Shown here piece by piece: positions 38,108 through 46,117 of a stretch of 46,117 bases of DNA. A program made the translations under genes and the position numbers. Origin of the DNA: Mycobacterium sp. (GTDB taxonomy: Bacteria; Actinomycetota; Actinomycetes; Mycobacteriales; Mycobacteriaceae). Every line of letters begins with the position of its first letter. The stretch's first letter is position 1. The stretch spans positions 1 to 46,117 of the forward strand of contig JAGYKK010000023.1 in NCBI GenBank assembly GCA_018401645.1, written 5' to 3'. Under the pieces are notes generated by a model. It was not told the DNA's origin. It made no database searches and saw only the letters and a program-made list of their open reading frames with translations.

Positions 38108-38727
38108 CGGACCGACTCCAGTTTGGAGATCATGAGCCTGCCGTCCACCTCGGAGACTCCCAGGCGCAAATTCCATCGCACCGTAGTGGGCACCTTGTTC
38201 GGATTGGTGCCAACGTTCTCGCTCATCGACGTGGCCACAACCAGTACGGTCACCGTCCGCGTAGACAATGCCTTCGTCAGGTCCGCCTCGGCGGACCGGG
38301 TGGGCCCGCCGTCCGGTTCACGGTGGAACCTCTCGATGGAGACCGATTCGATTTCGCCCGTCGTTCGGGAGCGCAACGTCTTCACCACCTCCCGATAGGG
38401 AGCAATCGAGGCGTCGAAACCGGAGTTGAGTTCCCCGACTGTCCCATCGCGCAGTTGCTGGAGACTGTCCTGAACGTTCTCGGTGTTCATGTTGATCAGC
38501 GTCCCGGTCCAGGCGGCCGCGGCCTGCATGCTCCGAGCCTGATGACTGCGATCAGCGACGGACGTGCGGTGGCCCGACCACATCACCGCGACGACCACCG
38601 CGACGGCGACCGCGAGTACGCCAAGAGCGGCCGAGGCAACGCCGTAGGCGGAGAACGTCCCGGACCCCATTGGCTCCTCAGACCCCATTGGCTCCTCAGA
38701 CCCCATTTGCTCGTCGGACCCGGACAT
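38104..38727 (-). CDS. Mce-associated-like membrane protein, Rv0199-like
   Basis: The ATG at 38727 (MSGSDEQMGSEEPMGSEE) gives 207 residues; an ATG at 38748 is a possible alternative. One membrane helix (VASAALGVLAVAVAVVVAVMW) follows a repetitive acidic N-tail. The rest is an extracytoplasmic NTF2-like domain: MQAAAAWTGTLINMNTENVQD, FDASIAPYREVVKTLRSRTTG and TTVRWNLRLGVSEVDGRLMISKLESV, typical of Mce-associated proteins. It is coupled to the Rv0200-like gene by GTGA and divergent from the M13 peptidase, with only 36 bp between starts. Confidence 0.87.
   Translation of the reverse strand: MSGSDEQMGSEEPMGSEEPMGSGTFSAYGVASAALGVLAVAVAVVVAVMWSGHRTSVADRSHQARSMQAAAAWTGTLINMNTENVQDSLQQLRDGTVGELNSGFDASIAPYREVVKTLRSRTTGEIESVSIERFHREPDGGPTRSAEADLTKALSTRTVTVLVVATSMSENVGTNPNKVPTTVRWNLRLGVSEVDGRLMISKLESVR
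38663..38716 (-). repeat. Three 18-bp tandem repeats at the N-terminus of the Rv0199-like protein
   Basis: Two units of GACCCCATTGGCTCCTCA (38663-38680 and 38681-38698) are identical; the third (38699-38716) differs at three positions. On the minus strand each encodes a six-residue unit of the type xEE/QMGS, within MGSEEPMGSEEPMGSG. The unit is a multiple of three, so copy number can vary in frame. Confidence 0.85.
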
Positions 38728-38763
38728 GGGGGCAGGGTACCCGCGCATGGTAAGGATGAGTGC

Positions 38764-40791
38764 GTGACCGCAGAGACCGCAGAGACCGTAGAGACCGTAG
38801 AGACCGCACGCTCGGGAATCGACCTGGCCCATCTGGATAGCACGGTCCGTCCCCAAGACGACCTGTTCGGTCACGTCAACGGTCGTTGGCTCAGCGACTA
38901 CGCCATCCCCGCCGATCGGGCGACCGACGGAGCCTTCCGGCAGCTCGCCGACCGGGCCGAGGAACAGGTGCGCGAACTGATCACCGCTGCCGCCACGGCC
39001 CACGTTGCCGGAACGGCGGCGACCGACGCGCAGCGCATCGGCGACTTGTACGCGAGCTTTCTCAACGAGGAGACCGTCGAGCGTCGTGGTCTGACACCAC
39101 TGTTCGAGGAGTTGACGCGGATCGACGCAGCCCACAACCCGGACGCGTTGGCGCTTCTGATCGGCCGCATGCAGCGCTCCGGGGTTGGTGGTGGTGTCGG
39201 CCTCTACATCGACACCGACTCCAAGAATTCCGGGCGCTATCTGGTTCACCTCAACCAGTCCGGCCTTGGACTGCCTGACGAATCCTACTACCGCGACGAT
39301 CAGCACGGCGCGATCCTGGGTGCCTACCCGGCCCATATCGCGGCGATGTTCGGGCTGGTTTTCGGCGGATCGGCGGACGACTACACCGAGCGCGCCGGGC
39401 GAATCGTGGCGTTGGAGACCACGCTGGCAGCGGCGCACTGGGACGTGGTGCGCCGCCGCGATGCCGACCTGTCTTACAACCTGCGTGACTTCGCCGAACT
39501 CCGGACCGCCGCGCCGGGCTTCGCCTGGGACGGCTGGATCGCCGGAATGGGGATTCCAGCGGAGAGCGTGGCCGAACTGATTGTGCGCCAGCCGGACTAC
39601 CTGTCCGCCTTCGCTGAACTGTGGTCGGGAGCAGATTTCGCCGACTGGCAGGACTGGGTGCGCTGGCGACTCATCCGCTCTCGCGCTTCCGTTCTCACCG
39701 ACGCCCTGGTGGACCAGGAATTCGCCTTCTACGGCCGCACGTTGAGTGGGACCGAACAGATCCGGGAGCGCTGGAAGCGAGCAGTGGCCTTGGTCGAGGG
39801 TGTGATGGGCGACGCCGTCGGACGACTGTATGTCGAACACCATTTCCCGCCACAGGCCAAGGAACGGATGGACACCCTGGTGGCCAACCTCCGCGAGGCC
39901 TACCGGATCAGTATCAGCGACCTGGAGTGGATGACCCCGGCAACTCGGGAGCGGGCGCTGGCCAAGCTGGAGAAATTCACCGCGAAAATCGGCTATCCCG
40001 AACATTGGCGAGACTACTCAGAACTCCGAATAGAGCGGGATGACCTCTACGGGAACGTCATTCGAGGCTCCAAAGTGGAATTCGACCGCGAAGTTGCCAA
40101 GCTCGGCGGTCCGGTGGACCGCGGTGAATGGTTCATGACGCCGCAGACGGTGAACGCCTACTACAACCCCGGCATGAACGAGATCGTCTTCCCCGCCGCG
40201 ATCCTGCAACCCCCGTTCTTCGACGCCGATGCCGACGACGCCGCCAACTACGGTGGTATCGGAGCGGTGATCGGGCACGAGATCGGCCACGGGTTCGACG
40301 ATCAGGGCTCCAAATACGACGGCGACGGCCACCTGCTGGACTGGTGGACCGACGAGGACCGGCGTGAGTTCACAGCCCGGACAACGAAATTGATCGAGCA
40401 GTACGACGCCTACGTACCTCGCGATCTCGAGAGCCGCGCTGATGCCCCGCACGTTCAGGGCGCGTTCACCGTCGGCGAGAACATCGGCGACCTGGGCGGG
40501 TTATCGATCGCGCTGCTGGCCTACCAATTGTCACTGGGCGGCACGGAAGCGGCGGTGATCGACGGACTGACCGGTGTCCAGCGGGTGCTGTTCGGATGGT
40601 CTCAGGTGTGGCGAACCAAGTCCCGTGCGGCCGAATCGGTCCGGCGACTCGCGATCGATCCGCACTCACCCCCGGAATTCCGCTGCAACGGCGTCGTCCG
40701 CAACATCGATGCCTTTTACGACGCCTTCGGGGTCGACGAGGACGACGCGCTATATCTCGACCCGCAGGAGCGGGTCAGAATTTGGAGCTGA
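38764..40791 (+). CDS. zmp1: M13 (neprilysin-type) zinc metallopeptidase, Zmp1-like
   Basis: This 675-residue protein starts with GTG at 38764. Its zinc site is HEIGHGFDDQGS (His505, Glu506, His509), with the third ligand in GENIGDLGG (Glu572) and the substrate-binding NAYYNPGMNEIVFPAAILQPPFFD just upstream. The N-terminal lobe includes PQDDLFGHVNGRWL and a C-terminal CNGVVRNIDAFYDAFGV typical of M13. No signal peptide or anchor is present, as in M. tuberculosis Zmp1 (Rv0198c), which is released and blunts inflammasome activation. Synteny with Rv0199/Rv0200 supports orthology. The first 15 codons are a 9-bp tandem repeat coding TAETAETVETVETA. Confidence 0.95.
   Translation: MTAETAETVETVETARSGIDLAHLDSTVRPQDDLFGHVNGRWLSDYAIPADRATDGAFRQLADRAEEQVRELITAAATAHVAGTAATDAQRIGDLYASFLNEETVERRGLTPLFEELTRIDAAHNPDALALLIGRMQRSGVGGGVGLYIDTDSKNSGRYLVHLNQSGLGLPDESYYRDDQHGAILGAYPAHIAAMFGLVFGGSADDYTERAGRIVALETTLAAAHWDVVRRRDADLSYNLRDFAELRTAAPGFAWDGWIAGMGIPAESVAELIVRQPDYLSAFAELWSGADFADWQDWVRWRLIRSRASVLTDALVDQEFAFYGRTLSGTEQIRERWKRAVALVEGVMGDAVGRLYVEHHFPPQAKERMDTLVANLREAYRISISDLEWMTPATRERALAKLEKFTAKIGYPEHWRDYSELRIERDDLYGNVIRGSKVEFDREVAKLGGPVDRGEWFMTPQTVNAYYNPGMNEIVFPAAILQPPFFDADADDAANYGGIGAVIGHEIGHGFDDQGSKYDGDGHLLDWWTDEDRREFTARTTKLIEQYDAYVPRDLESRADAPHVQGAFTVGENIGDLGGLSIALLAYQLSLGGTEAAVIDGLTGVQRVLFGWSQVWRTKSRAAESVRRLAIDPHSPPEFRCNGVVRNIDAFYDAFGVDEDDALYLDPQERVRIWS
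38767..38808 (+). repeat. 9-bp tandem repeat at the N-terminus of the M13 peptidase
   Basis: Four full units plus six bases of ACCG(C/T)AGAG follow the start codon directly and encode Thr-Ala/Val-Glu triplets. The repeat may be length-variable between strains without frame loss. Confidence 0.85.
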
Positions 40792-40818
40792 GCCGGGCGG
40801 GTGCGGCCGACACGACCA

Positions 40819-41885
40819 TCAGTAGAGCGTCCACTGCCAATCGTCTGCGCCATCAGGTGTGGTGTAGAGCCCACCGCCGGAGTTCTTGACCACGATCGGG
40901 TCGCCGCTGCCGAAGTTGTCGTAGAACCACTTGGCGTTGGCGGGGCTGAGGTTGATGCACCCATGGCTGACGTTGCGCTTGCCCTGATCACCGACCGACC
41001 ACGGTGCGCCGTGCACGAAGCCACCACTGTTGTCGATGCGGACGGCCCACGGCACCTTGATCTTGTAGCCGTACTCCGAATTGATCGGCACTCCGTAGGT
41101 CGAGGAGTCCATTACCAAGTCGGGGAACTTCTCCAGCACGTAGTAGGTGCCATTCTTGGTCTCATGGATGCCGTTGTCCATACCCATCGAGATCGGCATG
41201 ACCTTCTCGGCCTTGCCGTTGCGGGTGACGGTCATCTGGTGCGTCGTGTCGTCGATGGTGGCGATCAACGAGTCGCCGACCCGGAAACTCGACTTCGCGC
41301 CACTGGCGTCGATGTTCACGATGGTGCGGGCCGGCCAGAACTTGTACGGCCGCCAGCGGACCTGGGTATCGGTGGTCCAGTAGAAGGCGCCCGCGACCGG
41401 CGGCGACGAGGAGATGCGGATGGCCTGCTCGGCTAACGGCCGGTCGGCGATCGGACGCTGGAAGTTGATGATGATCGGTTTGGCGACGCCGACCAGGGCA
41501 CCGTTGACCGGGTTGAAAGAGGGCGGGGCGAACACCGGATCGCCAGTGAACGGCGCGGTGCTCTGTCCTCGGGCCGCGCCCATGACTGACCGTTCGCGGG
41601 GTCGCTGCCTGCGGCGCGGGGAGCCACCGGCGCGGCCGCCGGGGCCGGCGGGGGCGAATCGAGCGGCGGCGGGACGTCGGCAGGTGCCGCCAGATCACCG
41701 GGCAGGGGAGGCGGGGGCGGCGGGAAGAATACCGGCGGCAGCTCAACCGGGATCGGCGCAATGTCGCCGACCTGCGGTTCCGAGGGTGGCTGGTCGGATC
41801 GGCCCAGGCCGAGCCACTACCGACCCGTCGCCGCCACACCCACCGCGCACAGCGCTGCGGCCACGGCGCTTCTAACCCGCTTCAC
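40819..41885 (-). CDS. L,D-transpeptidase (YkuD), Rv0192/LdtMt4-like, frameshifts in the N-terminal linker
   Basis: A GTG at 41885 sits four bases after a strong GGAGGAG and begins [20 protein letters not shown], a signal peptide whose end ([11 protein letters not shown]) lies in the next frame. A Pro-rich linker with at least two more frame changes (41600-41800) leads to one long clean frame: an Ig-like domain ([40 protein letters not shown]) and the YkuD catalytic domain with [17 protein letters not shown] and [23 protein letters not shown], holding the nucleophilic Cys. It would form 3-3 peptidoglycan cross-links outside the membrane and bind carbapenems. Position matches Rv0192 in H37Rv. 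Confidence 0.9.
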
Positions 41886-41917
41886 CAATCTCCTCCAATT
41901 CGCAATCTTTTCCAGTG

Positions 41918-43271
41918 TTACACAACTCCGGCCCCGGCTAGCGGCGCCCGGAGTGTCCGGCAGACGGGTCTGCTACCCCGTTGGATGGGCTGACCTGTGG
42001 TGTTGATCGATGCAAGCGTGACGAGCGTTACTTCTCGCTGGTGGCCCCAACCCCGATAATGAGCCGGCGACCGGACGCGACGCGCACCGACCAGTGCGGC
42101 GACGATCAACAGCGCCGGCGCGGCCAGCATCGCCGGCACCCCGGCGAGTTCGAACAACAGTCCGCCGAGTACCGCCCCCGCCATGATGCCGACCTGGAAT
42201 GCGGCCACGAAGAACCCGGAGGCGCCGTCGGGGTCCTCCGGGGAGTGCCGGATCACCGCCGACTGCAGCATGGGCGCCATGGCAGTGGCGGTGCGCCCCA
42301 CCCACAATGGCAAGCACCCCGATCAGCAGGGTGCCGAGCTATTCCGCCCATCGAAACCCAGTCCGGCCAGCACTGCGAACGCCAGTGCCAGGCCCCCAGG
42401 CTTCGAGGATCGCCGCGCGGAGCCGCCGATCACCCTGCCGGGTGGCCAGCAATCCCATGGCGGTCAGGCCCGCGATGCCGTAGGCCGCAAGCAGCCAGGC
42501 CACCGCGGTGCCGCTGACACCTACAACGTCGCGGATGACCACGACGATGAACGCGTAGGAGATGAAATGCCCGGTGACGCCGATGAGCGTCAGCACGCAC
42601 ATCCCCATCAGTGGCCGGTTGCGGTGGTGGAGCACCGCCGGGCGGTTAGGTCCGACGGCCGGTGCAGCCATCAGTGGGATCGCGAACCGAGCCGCCACCA
42701 GGACCGCGCCCGCGGCAATCATGATCGCCACGACGGCCAGCCGCCATCCCCATAGGTGGCTCATGAACGCGGTCAACGGGCTTCCGACGACCAGTGCCAG
42801 TCCGGTGCCGACGTAGACCGCGGTGGTCGCGCGCCCGGCGTGCGACGCCGGAACCAGTCGGACTCCGATCGGGGCGATCACCGCCCACATCAACCCGTGG
42901 GTCAGGGCGCACAGCCCCCGCCCCAGAGCCAGCACCGTGAATGTCGGCGCCAGCGCTGAGATCAATTGCGAAATGACCAGACACAGCAGGGTGAACAACA
43001 GGGTTGTCCGCCGCGGCCAGTGGGCGGTCCAGCGCACCAGGGGAACCGTGGCCACCGCCGCTACCAAGGCATAGCCGGCCAACAATGTGCCCACCGCGGC
43101 TTCGCTCACACCGAGGTCGACGGCAATCGCCGGCAGTGCACCGATGGGCATGATCTCGGCCGTCACGTAGACGAAAGCCGCCGCCGCCAGGACCACGAGG
43201 GCGAGAGTGACCCTCGGTGTCCAGGGACCCGGGCGTGCAGGGTCGCAGACCTCGACCTTCACGGCCTGCAT
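41918..43271 (-). CDS. MFS efflux transporter, Rv0191-like, frameshifted near the C-terminus
   Basis: The ATG at 43271 opens MQAVKVEVCDPARPGPW; the family's first helix is ALVVLAAAAFVYVTAEIMPIGALPAIA. About nine helices are read in one frame, including YALVAAVATVPLVRWTAHWPRRT (motif A region) and GTGLALVVGSPL (motif C-like, typical of drug antiporters). Frames change near 42400 and again near 42310; the last helices (VGIMAGAVLGGLLFELAGVPAMLAAPALLIVAALVG) lie before a stop at 41918. It belongs to the DHA1 drug-proton antiporter type. In H37Rv, Rv0191 follows ricR (Rv0190), and the same order is kept here 90 bp after ricR. Copper control through RicR is therefore possible. Confidence 0.85.
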
Positions 43272-43360
43272 GGGCACGGGTCACGGTATCCCCGCGCGCT
43301 GCGCGAATCAGCCCTGCGACACCCCGGGCCGCCGGTTCGAGACCGGGTCGAGACCGTCGC

Positions 43361-43651
43361 TCAGGAGCGCACCAACCGGGCGATGGCCGCCGAGGCCTCG
43401 GCCAATTTCTTGTCGGCCTCCTCGCCGCCCTCGGCAACGGCGTGGCTCACGCAGTGGTTGAGGTGTTCGGAGAGCAGGCCCAGGGCCACCGACTGCAGCG
43501 CGCTGTTCACGGCACTGACCTGGGTCAGGATGTCGATGCAGTACTTCTCGTCGTCGATCATCTTGGCGATGCCCCGCACCTGGCCCTCAATGCGACGCAA
43601 CCGTTTGGCGTAGTTGTCCTTGCTGTCTGAATAGCCCTGCTTGGCGGTCAC
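43361..43651 (-). CDS. ricR: Copper-sensing repressor RicR (CsoR/DUF156 family)
   Basis: This intact 96-residue four-helix repressor starts with GTG at 43651, one base after the DUF305 stop. The Cu(I) ligands of the family are present: Cys38 (EKYCIDILTQ), His63 and Cys67 (SEHLNHCVSH). The basic face KRLRRIEGQVRGIAKMI is the DNA-contact helix. RicR represses a set of copper-defence genes and is released by Cu(I). A perfect RicR-type palindrome lies upstream of this operon at 44273-44289, so autoregulation is expected. The order ilvD, ricR, MFS matches Rv0189c-Rv0191 in H37Rv, except for the added DUF305 gene. Confidence 0.95.
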   Translation of the reverse strand: MTAKQGYSDSKDNYAKRLRRIEGQVRGIAKMIDDEKYCIDILTQVSAVNSALQSVALGLLSEHLNHCVSHAVAEGGEEADKKLAEASAAIARLVRS

Positions 43652-43652
43652 G

Positions 43653-44255
43653 TCAGCCTCCTATCCCGGCGAGCATCGGCGTCATCTGGTCAACCTCGGC
43701 CTGCTGGTCTGCGGCGATGTTCCTCGCCATGGTGATCATGTCGGCATTGCGGCCATTGGCGATCTCCACCCTGGCCATCTCGATCGCGCCCCGGTGGTGA
43801 TTGATCATGGACTGCAACCACAGCGCGTCGAACTCGGCGCCCGTGAGGGTGCTGAGTTTAACCATGGTGGCGTCATCGACCATGCCCGCCATGGCCATCC
43901 CGGCATGGCCACTGCCGTGTGCCGCCGCATTGGGGTCGACCTCCCACTGCAGGAGCAGTGCCTTCATCCCACTGATCTCAGGTTGTTGTTCGGCGGCGAT
44001 CTTCGCAGCGAGTGCGATCACGGCGGGATCGATGGATCGGTCGGGCACCAGCGCCGCGAGTTCCAGTGCCTGCTCGTGATGCGGAATCATCATCTGCGCG
44101 AACATCACGTCGTCGGCGTCGTGCGCGGCCGGTTGCCCGGTAGCGGAGGACGCGGCGCCGCGATCCGGACTGGTGGATGTGCTGCAGGACGACAGGGTGA
44201 CGGCGGTGGCGACCAGGGCCACCGCGGCCGCAGCCCGCCTGCGAAGGGAAGTCAT
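43653..44255 (-). CDS. DUF305 lipoprotein, His/Met-rich, probable periplasmic copper-binding protein
   Basis: The ATG at 44255 ([22 protein letters not shown] 44264 is an alternative) precedes a lipobox LSSC, so a lipid-anchored mature protein is predicted. DUF305 core motifs appear twice: [19 protein letters not shown] and [17 protein letters not shown], each with a Met/His cluster. Between them is [13 protein letters not shown], a His/Met stretch suited to Cu(I). It is the first gene after the RicR operator and lies one base before ricR. It probably buffers or delivers copper in the periplasm. The H37Rv locus lacks it, as I recall. Confidence 0.9.
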   Translation of the reverse strand: MTSLRRRAAAAVALVATAVTLSSCSTSTSPDRGAASSATGQPAAHDADDVMFAQMMIPHHEQALELAALVPDRSIDPAVIALAAKIAAEQQPEISGMKALLLQWEVDPNAAAHGSGHAGMAMAGMVDDATMVKLSTLTGAEFDALWLQSMINHHRGAIEMARVEIANGRNADMITMARNIAADQQAEVDQMTPMLAGIGG

Positions 44256-44272
44256 GCCGACCATCGTACCGG

Positions 44273-44289
44273 ATACCCCTTGGGGGTAT
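44273..44289. promoter_or_regulatory. RicR operator, ATACCC-N5-GGGTAT
   Basis: The 17-bp sequence reads ATACCC CTTGG GGGTAT with perfect 6-base arms and matches the TACCC-N5-GGGTA palindrome described for the mycobacterial RicR regulon. It lies 18 bp upstream of the DUF305 ATG (44255) and 44 bp upstream of the ilvD GTG (44333), in the middle of the divergent spacer. The simplest reading is copper-dependent control of the DUF305-ricR-MFS operon. An effect on ilvD is possible. Confidence 0.85.
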
Positions 44290-44332
44290 AGACCCATGCT
44301 CGGCGGCCAGCGCGGCAGTACATACTCGTCGG

Positions 44333-46030
44333 GTGAACGATTCTCCTGACATCAAGCCCCGCAGCCGCGACGTCACCGACGGCCTCGAGAAGACCGCCGC
44401 CCGCGGGATGCTGCGGGCGGTCGGCATGGGCGATGAGGATTTCGCGAAACCGCAGATCGGGGTGGCCTCGTCGTGGAACGAGATCACGCCGTGCAACCTC
44501 TCGCTGGACCGGCTGTCGAATGGTGTTAAGGAGGGCGTGTTCGAAGCCGGCGGCTTCCCGATGAAGTTTGGCACCATCTCGGTCTCCGACGGCATCGCGA
44601 TGGGACACGAGGGCATGCATTTCTCGCTGGTGTCGCGGGAGGTCATCGCCGACAGCGTCGAGACCGTCATGCAGGCAGAGCGAATGGACGGCATGGTCAT
44701 GCTGGCCGGCTGCGACAAGTCGCTGCCCGGAATGATGATGGCCGCCGCGCGACTGGATCTTTCCGCCGTGTTCCTCTACGCCGGGTCGATCATGCCCGGC
44801 TGGGCGAAGATGTCCGACGGCAGCGAGCGCGAGGTCACCATCATCGATGCGTTCGAGGCTGTCGGAGCGTGTTCACGCGGGCTGATGTCACGCGAGGACG
44901 TCGATGCGATCGAACGGGCGATTTGCCCGGGTGAGGGCGCCTGCGGCGGCATGTACACCGCCAACACGATGGCCAGCGCCGGTGAGGCGCTGGGCCTGTC
45001 TCTGCCGGGCAGCGCCGCCCCGCCTGCGCCGGACCGCCGCCGCGACGGCTACGCCCGAGACAGCGGCAAGGCAGTGGTGGAACTGCTGCGCCGCGGGATC
45101 ACCGCCCGCGACATCCTCACCAAGGAGGCGTTCGAGAACGCGATCGCGGTGGTGATGGCCTTCGGCGGCTCCACCAACGCGGTGCTGCACCTGCTGGCCA
45201 TCGCGCATGAGGCGAATGTCGAACTGTCGTTGGCCGATTTCAGCCGGGTCGGCGCCAAGGTGCCGCACCTGGCCGACGTCAAGCCGTTCGGTAGCCACGT
45301 GATGAACGACGTGGACAAGATCGGCGGCGTGCCGGTGGTGATGAAGGCACTGCTCGATGCTGGGTTGCTGCACGGTGACTGCCTGACCGTGACCGGAAAG
45401 ACCATGGCGGAAAACCTCGCGCACATCGCACCCCCGGACCCCGACGGCAAGGTACTGCGCGCACTGAGCAACCCGATTCACCCCACCGGCGGCATCACGA
45501 TTTTGCACGGATCGCTGGCACCGGAAGGCGCAGTGGTCAAGTCGGCCGGTTTCGATTCCAGCGTCTTCGAGGGCACCGCAAGGGTTTTCGACGGCGAGCG
45601 CGCGGCCATGGACGCCCTCGAGGACGGCACCATCACCGCCGGCGACGTGGTGGTCATCCGGTACGAGGGACCCAAGGGTGGTCCGGGCATGCGGGAGATG
45701 CTCGCCATCACCGGCGCGATCAAGGGTGCCGGTCTGGGCAAGGATGTGCTGTTGCTCACCGACGGGAGGTTCTCCGGGGGCACCACCGGGCTGTGCGTGG
45801 GCCACGTCGCCCCCGAGGCGGTCGACGGCGGCCCGATAGCTTTCGTCATCGGCGGTGACCGGATTCGCCTGGACGTGGCGAACAAGACGCTTGACATTTT
45901 GGTCGATGCGAGCGAGTTCGATTCGCGTCGAGCAGGATTCACTCCACCGCCGCCCCGATACACCCGAGGGGTACTGGCCAAGTACTGCAAGCTGGTGGGC
46001 TCTGCGGCCCAGGGCGCGGTCTGCGACTAG
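44333..46030 (+). CDS. ilvD: Dihydroxy-acid dehydratase
   Basis: This intact 565-residue protein starts with GTG at 44333 ([20 protein letters not shown]). The Fe-S cluster cysteines are seen in [24 protein letters not shown] and [22 protein letters not shown]. Other family blocks are [19 protein letters not shown], the Mg-binding region around [18 protein letters not shown], and [17 protein letters not shown]. It dehydrates 2,3-dihydroxy-3-methyl(iso)valerates in isoleucine and valine synthesis. The cluster is copper-sensitive in such enzymes. Its divergent position beside the RicR operator is conserved with Rv0189c. The gene is clean and at the usual length. Confidence 0.97.
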   Translation: MNDSPDIKPRSRDVTDGLEKTAARGMLRAVGMGDEDFAKPQIGVASSWNEITPCNLSLDRLSNGVKEGVFEAGGFPMKFGTISVSDGIAMGHEGMHFSLVSREVIADSVETVMQAERMDGMVMLAGCDKSLPGMMMAAARLDLSAVFLYAGSIMPGWAKMSDGSEREVTIIDAFEAVGACSRGLMSREDVDAIERAICPGEGACGGMYTANTMASAGEALGLSLPGSAAPPAPDRRRDGYARDSGKAVVELLRRGITARDILTKEAFENAIAVVMAFGGSTNAVLHLLAIAHEANVELSLADFSRVGAKVPHLADVKPFGSHVMNDVDKIGGVPVVMKALLDAGLLHGDCLTVTGKTMAENLAHIAPPDPDGKVLRALSNPIHPTGGITILHGSLAPEGAVVKSAGFDSSVFEGTARVFDGERAAMDALEDGTITAGDVVVIRYEGPKGGPGMREMLAITGAIKGAGLGKDVLLLTDGRFSGGTTGLCVGHVAPEAVDGGPIAFVIGGDRIRLDVANKTLDILVDASEFDSRRAGFTPPPPRYTRGVLAKYCKLVGSAAQGAVCD

Positions 46031-46117
46031 TTCGACACCCTCGCGGCAGACCTGGTGGCGCGCTTCGGTGAGGCCGCATCGCGGTCCGGGCCGGCAGCGC
46101 CGGCACTCGCGGCGCTG
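46031..46117. other. Window end, no gene recognised
   Basis: The last 87 bases after ilvD hold an open Ala-rich frame too short to interpret; they may be the beginning or end of the next gene. No terminator hairpin is obvious. Confidence 0.4.

Noticed and set aside
38104..40005. 633-codon frame on the minus strand through the M13 peptidase
   Set aside because: Only its last part (38104-38727) is the real Rv0199-like gene. The rest is antisense to an intact, motif-bearing peptidase and has no recognisable domain.
1..46117. tRNA, rRNA, insertion-sequence or prophage genes
   Set aside because: I looked for tRNA cloverleaf patterns with CCA ends and T-loops, transposase motifs and integrase signatures in the gaps and found none I could support. 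Short gaps leave little room.

Overview
The window is a high-GC mycobacterial chromosome segment (Mycobacterium/Mycolicibacterium type). The lineage is shown by two MmpL transporters (MmpL3- and MmpL11-like), a PGRS-type glycine-rich exported protein, a RicR copper regulator with its TACCC-N5-GGGTA operator, a TrmB with the mycobacterial N-terminus, a Zmp1-like M13 peptidase, and abundant FadE/FadD/EchA genes. From memory of M. tuberculosis H37Rv, the right half (about 19.7-46 kb) follows the Rv0214-Rv0189c block: fadD4, pckA, Rv0210, Rv0209, trmB, Rv0207c, mmpL3, Rv0205, mmpL11, Rv0201c, Rv0200, Rv0199, zmp1, Rv0192 (L,D-transpeptidase), Rv0191, ricR, ilvD. Several H37Rv members of the block are missing and local insertions are present. 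No tRNA, rRNA, CRISPR or insertion-sequence transposase was found, and no gene-free stretch exceeds 300 bases.

Layout. 1-819: 3' part of an aldehyde dehydrogenase. 975-3512: exported CocE/S15-type hydrolase, frame-broken. 3.5-14 kb: acyl-CoA catabolism cluster with a MaoC dehydratase, a double-hotdog thioesterase, two pairs of acyl-CoA dehydrogenases, an enoyl-CoA hydratase, an HSL-type esterase, a type-B carboxylesterase and a second MaoC-like protein. 14-17.3 kb: a composite locus in which an NCS1 permease runs in frame into a UvrB helicase fragment and then into the C-terminal part of a SAM methyltransferase, followed by a TacA/TacT-type toxin-antitoxin pair and a 55-bp methyltransferase relic. 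17.3-21.3 kb: exported Ala-rich protein, cytochrome P450 and FadD4-like ligase. 21.3-25.3 kb: pckA and two degenerate P-loop GTPase-like genes. 25.4-34.9 kb: trmB, NYN-domain protein, mmpL3, AI-2E transporter, a small membrane protein, DUF3054, mmpL11 and an Rv0201c-like protein. 35-37.3 kb: PGRS-like protein. 37.4-46 kb: two Mce-associated-like membrane proteins, the M13 peptidase, an L,D-transpeptidase, a copper module (MFS transporter, RicR, DUF305 lipoprotein, operator) and ilvD.

Many genes are interrupted by single-base indels that leave protein similarity intact on both sides, mostly in GC-rich or repetitive coding sequence. Neighbouring genes such as mmpL3, pckA, trmB, ilvD and the carboxylesterase read through cleanly. 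Sequencing or assembly error is the simplest explanation, but true decay cannot be excluded from sequence alone. I use 'pseudogene' for genes broken several times or truncated, and 'CDS' where one frame carries most of the protein; coordinates then span the whole inferred gene.

How the genes may work together (inference): the left cluster resembles loci for stepwise beta-oxidation of a bulky, ester-linked or side-chain-bearing substrate, because its dehydrogenases occur as complementary pairs. The right half combines cell-envelope export (MmpL3, MmpL11, L,D-transpeptidase), gluconeogenesis (PckA) next to fatty-acid activation (FadD), copper defence under RicR, and branched-chain amino-acid synthesis (IlvD, an Fe-S enzyme adjacent to the copper operon).
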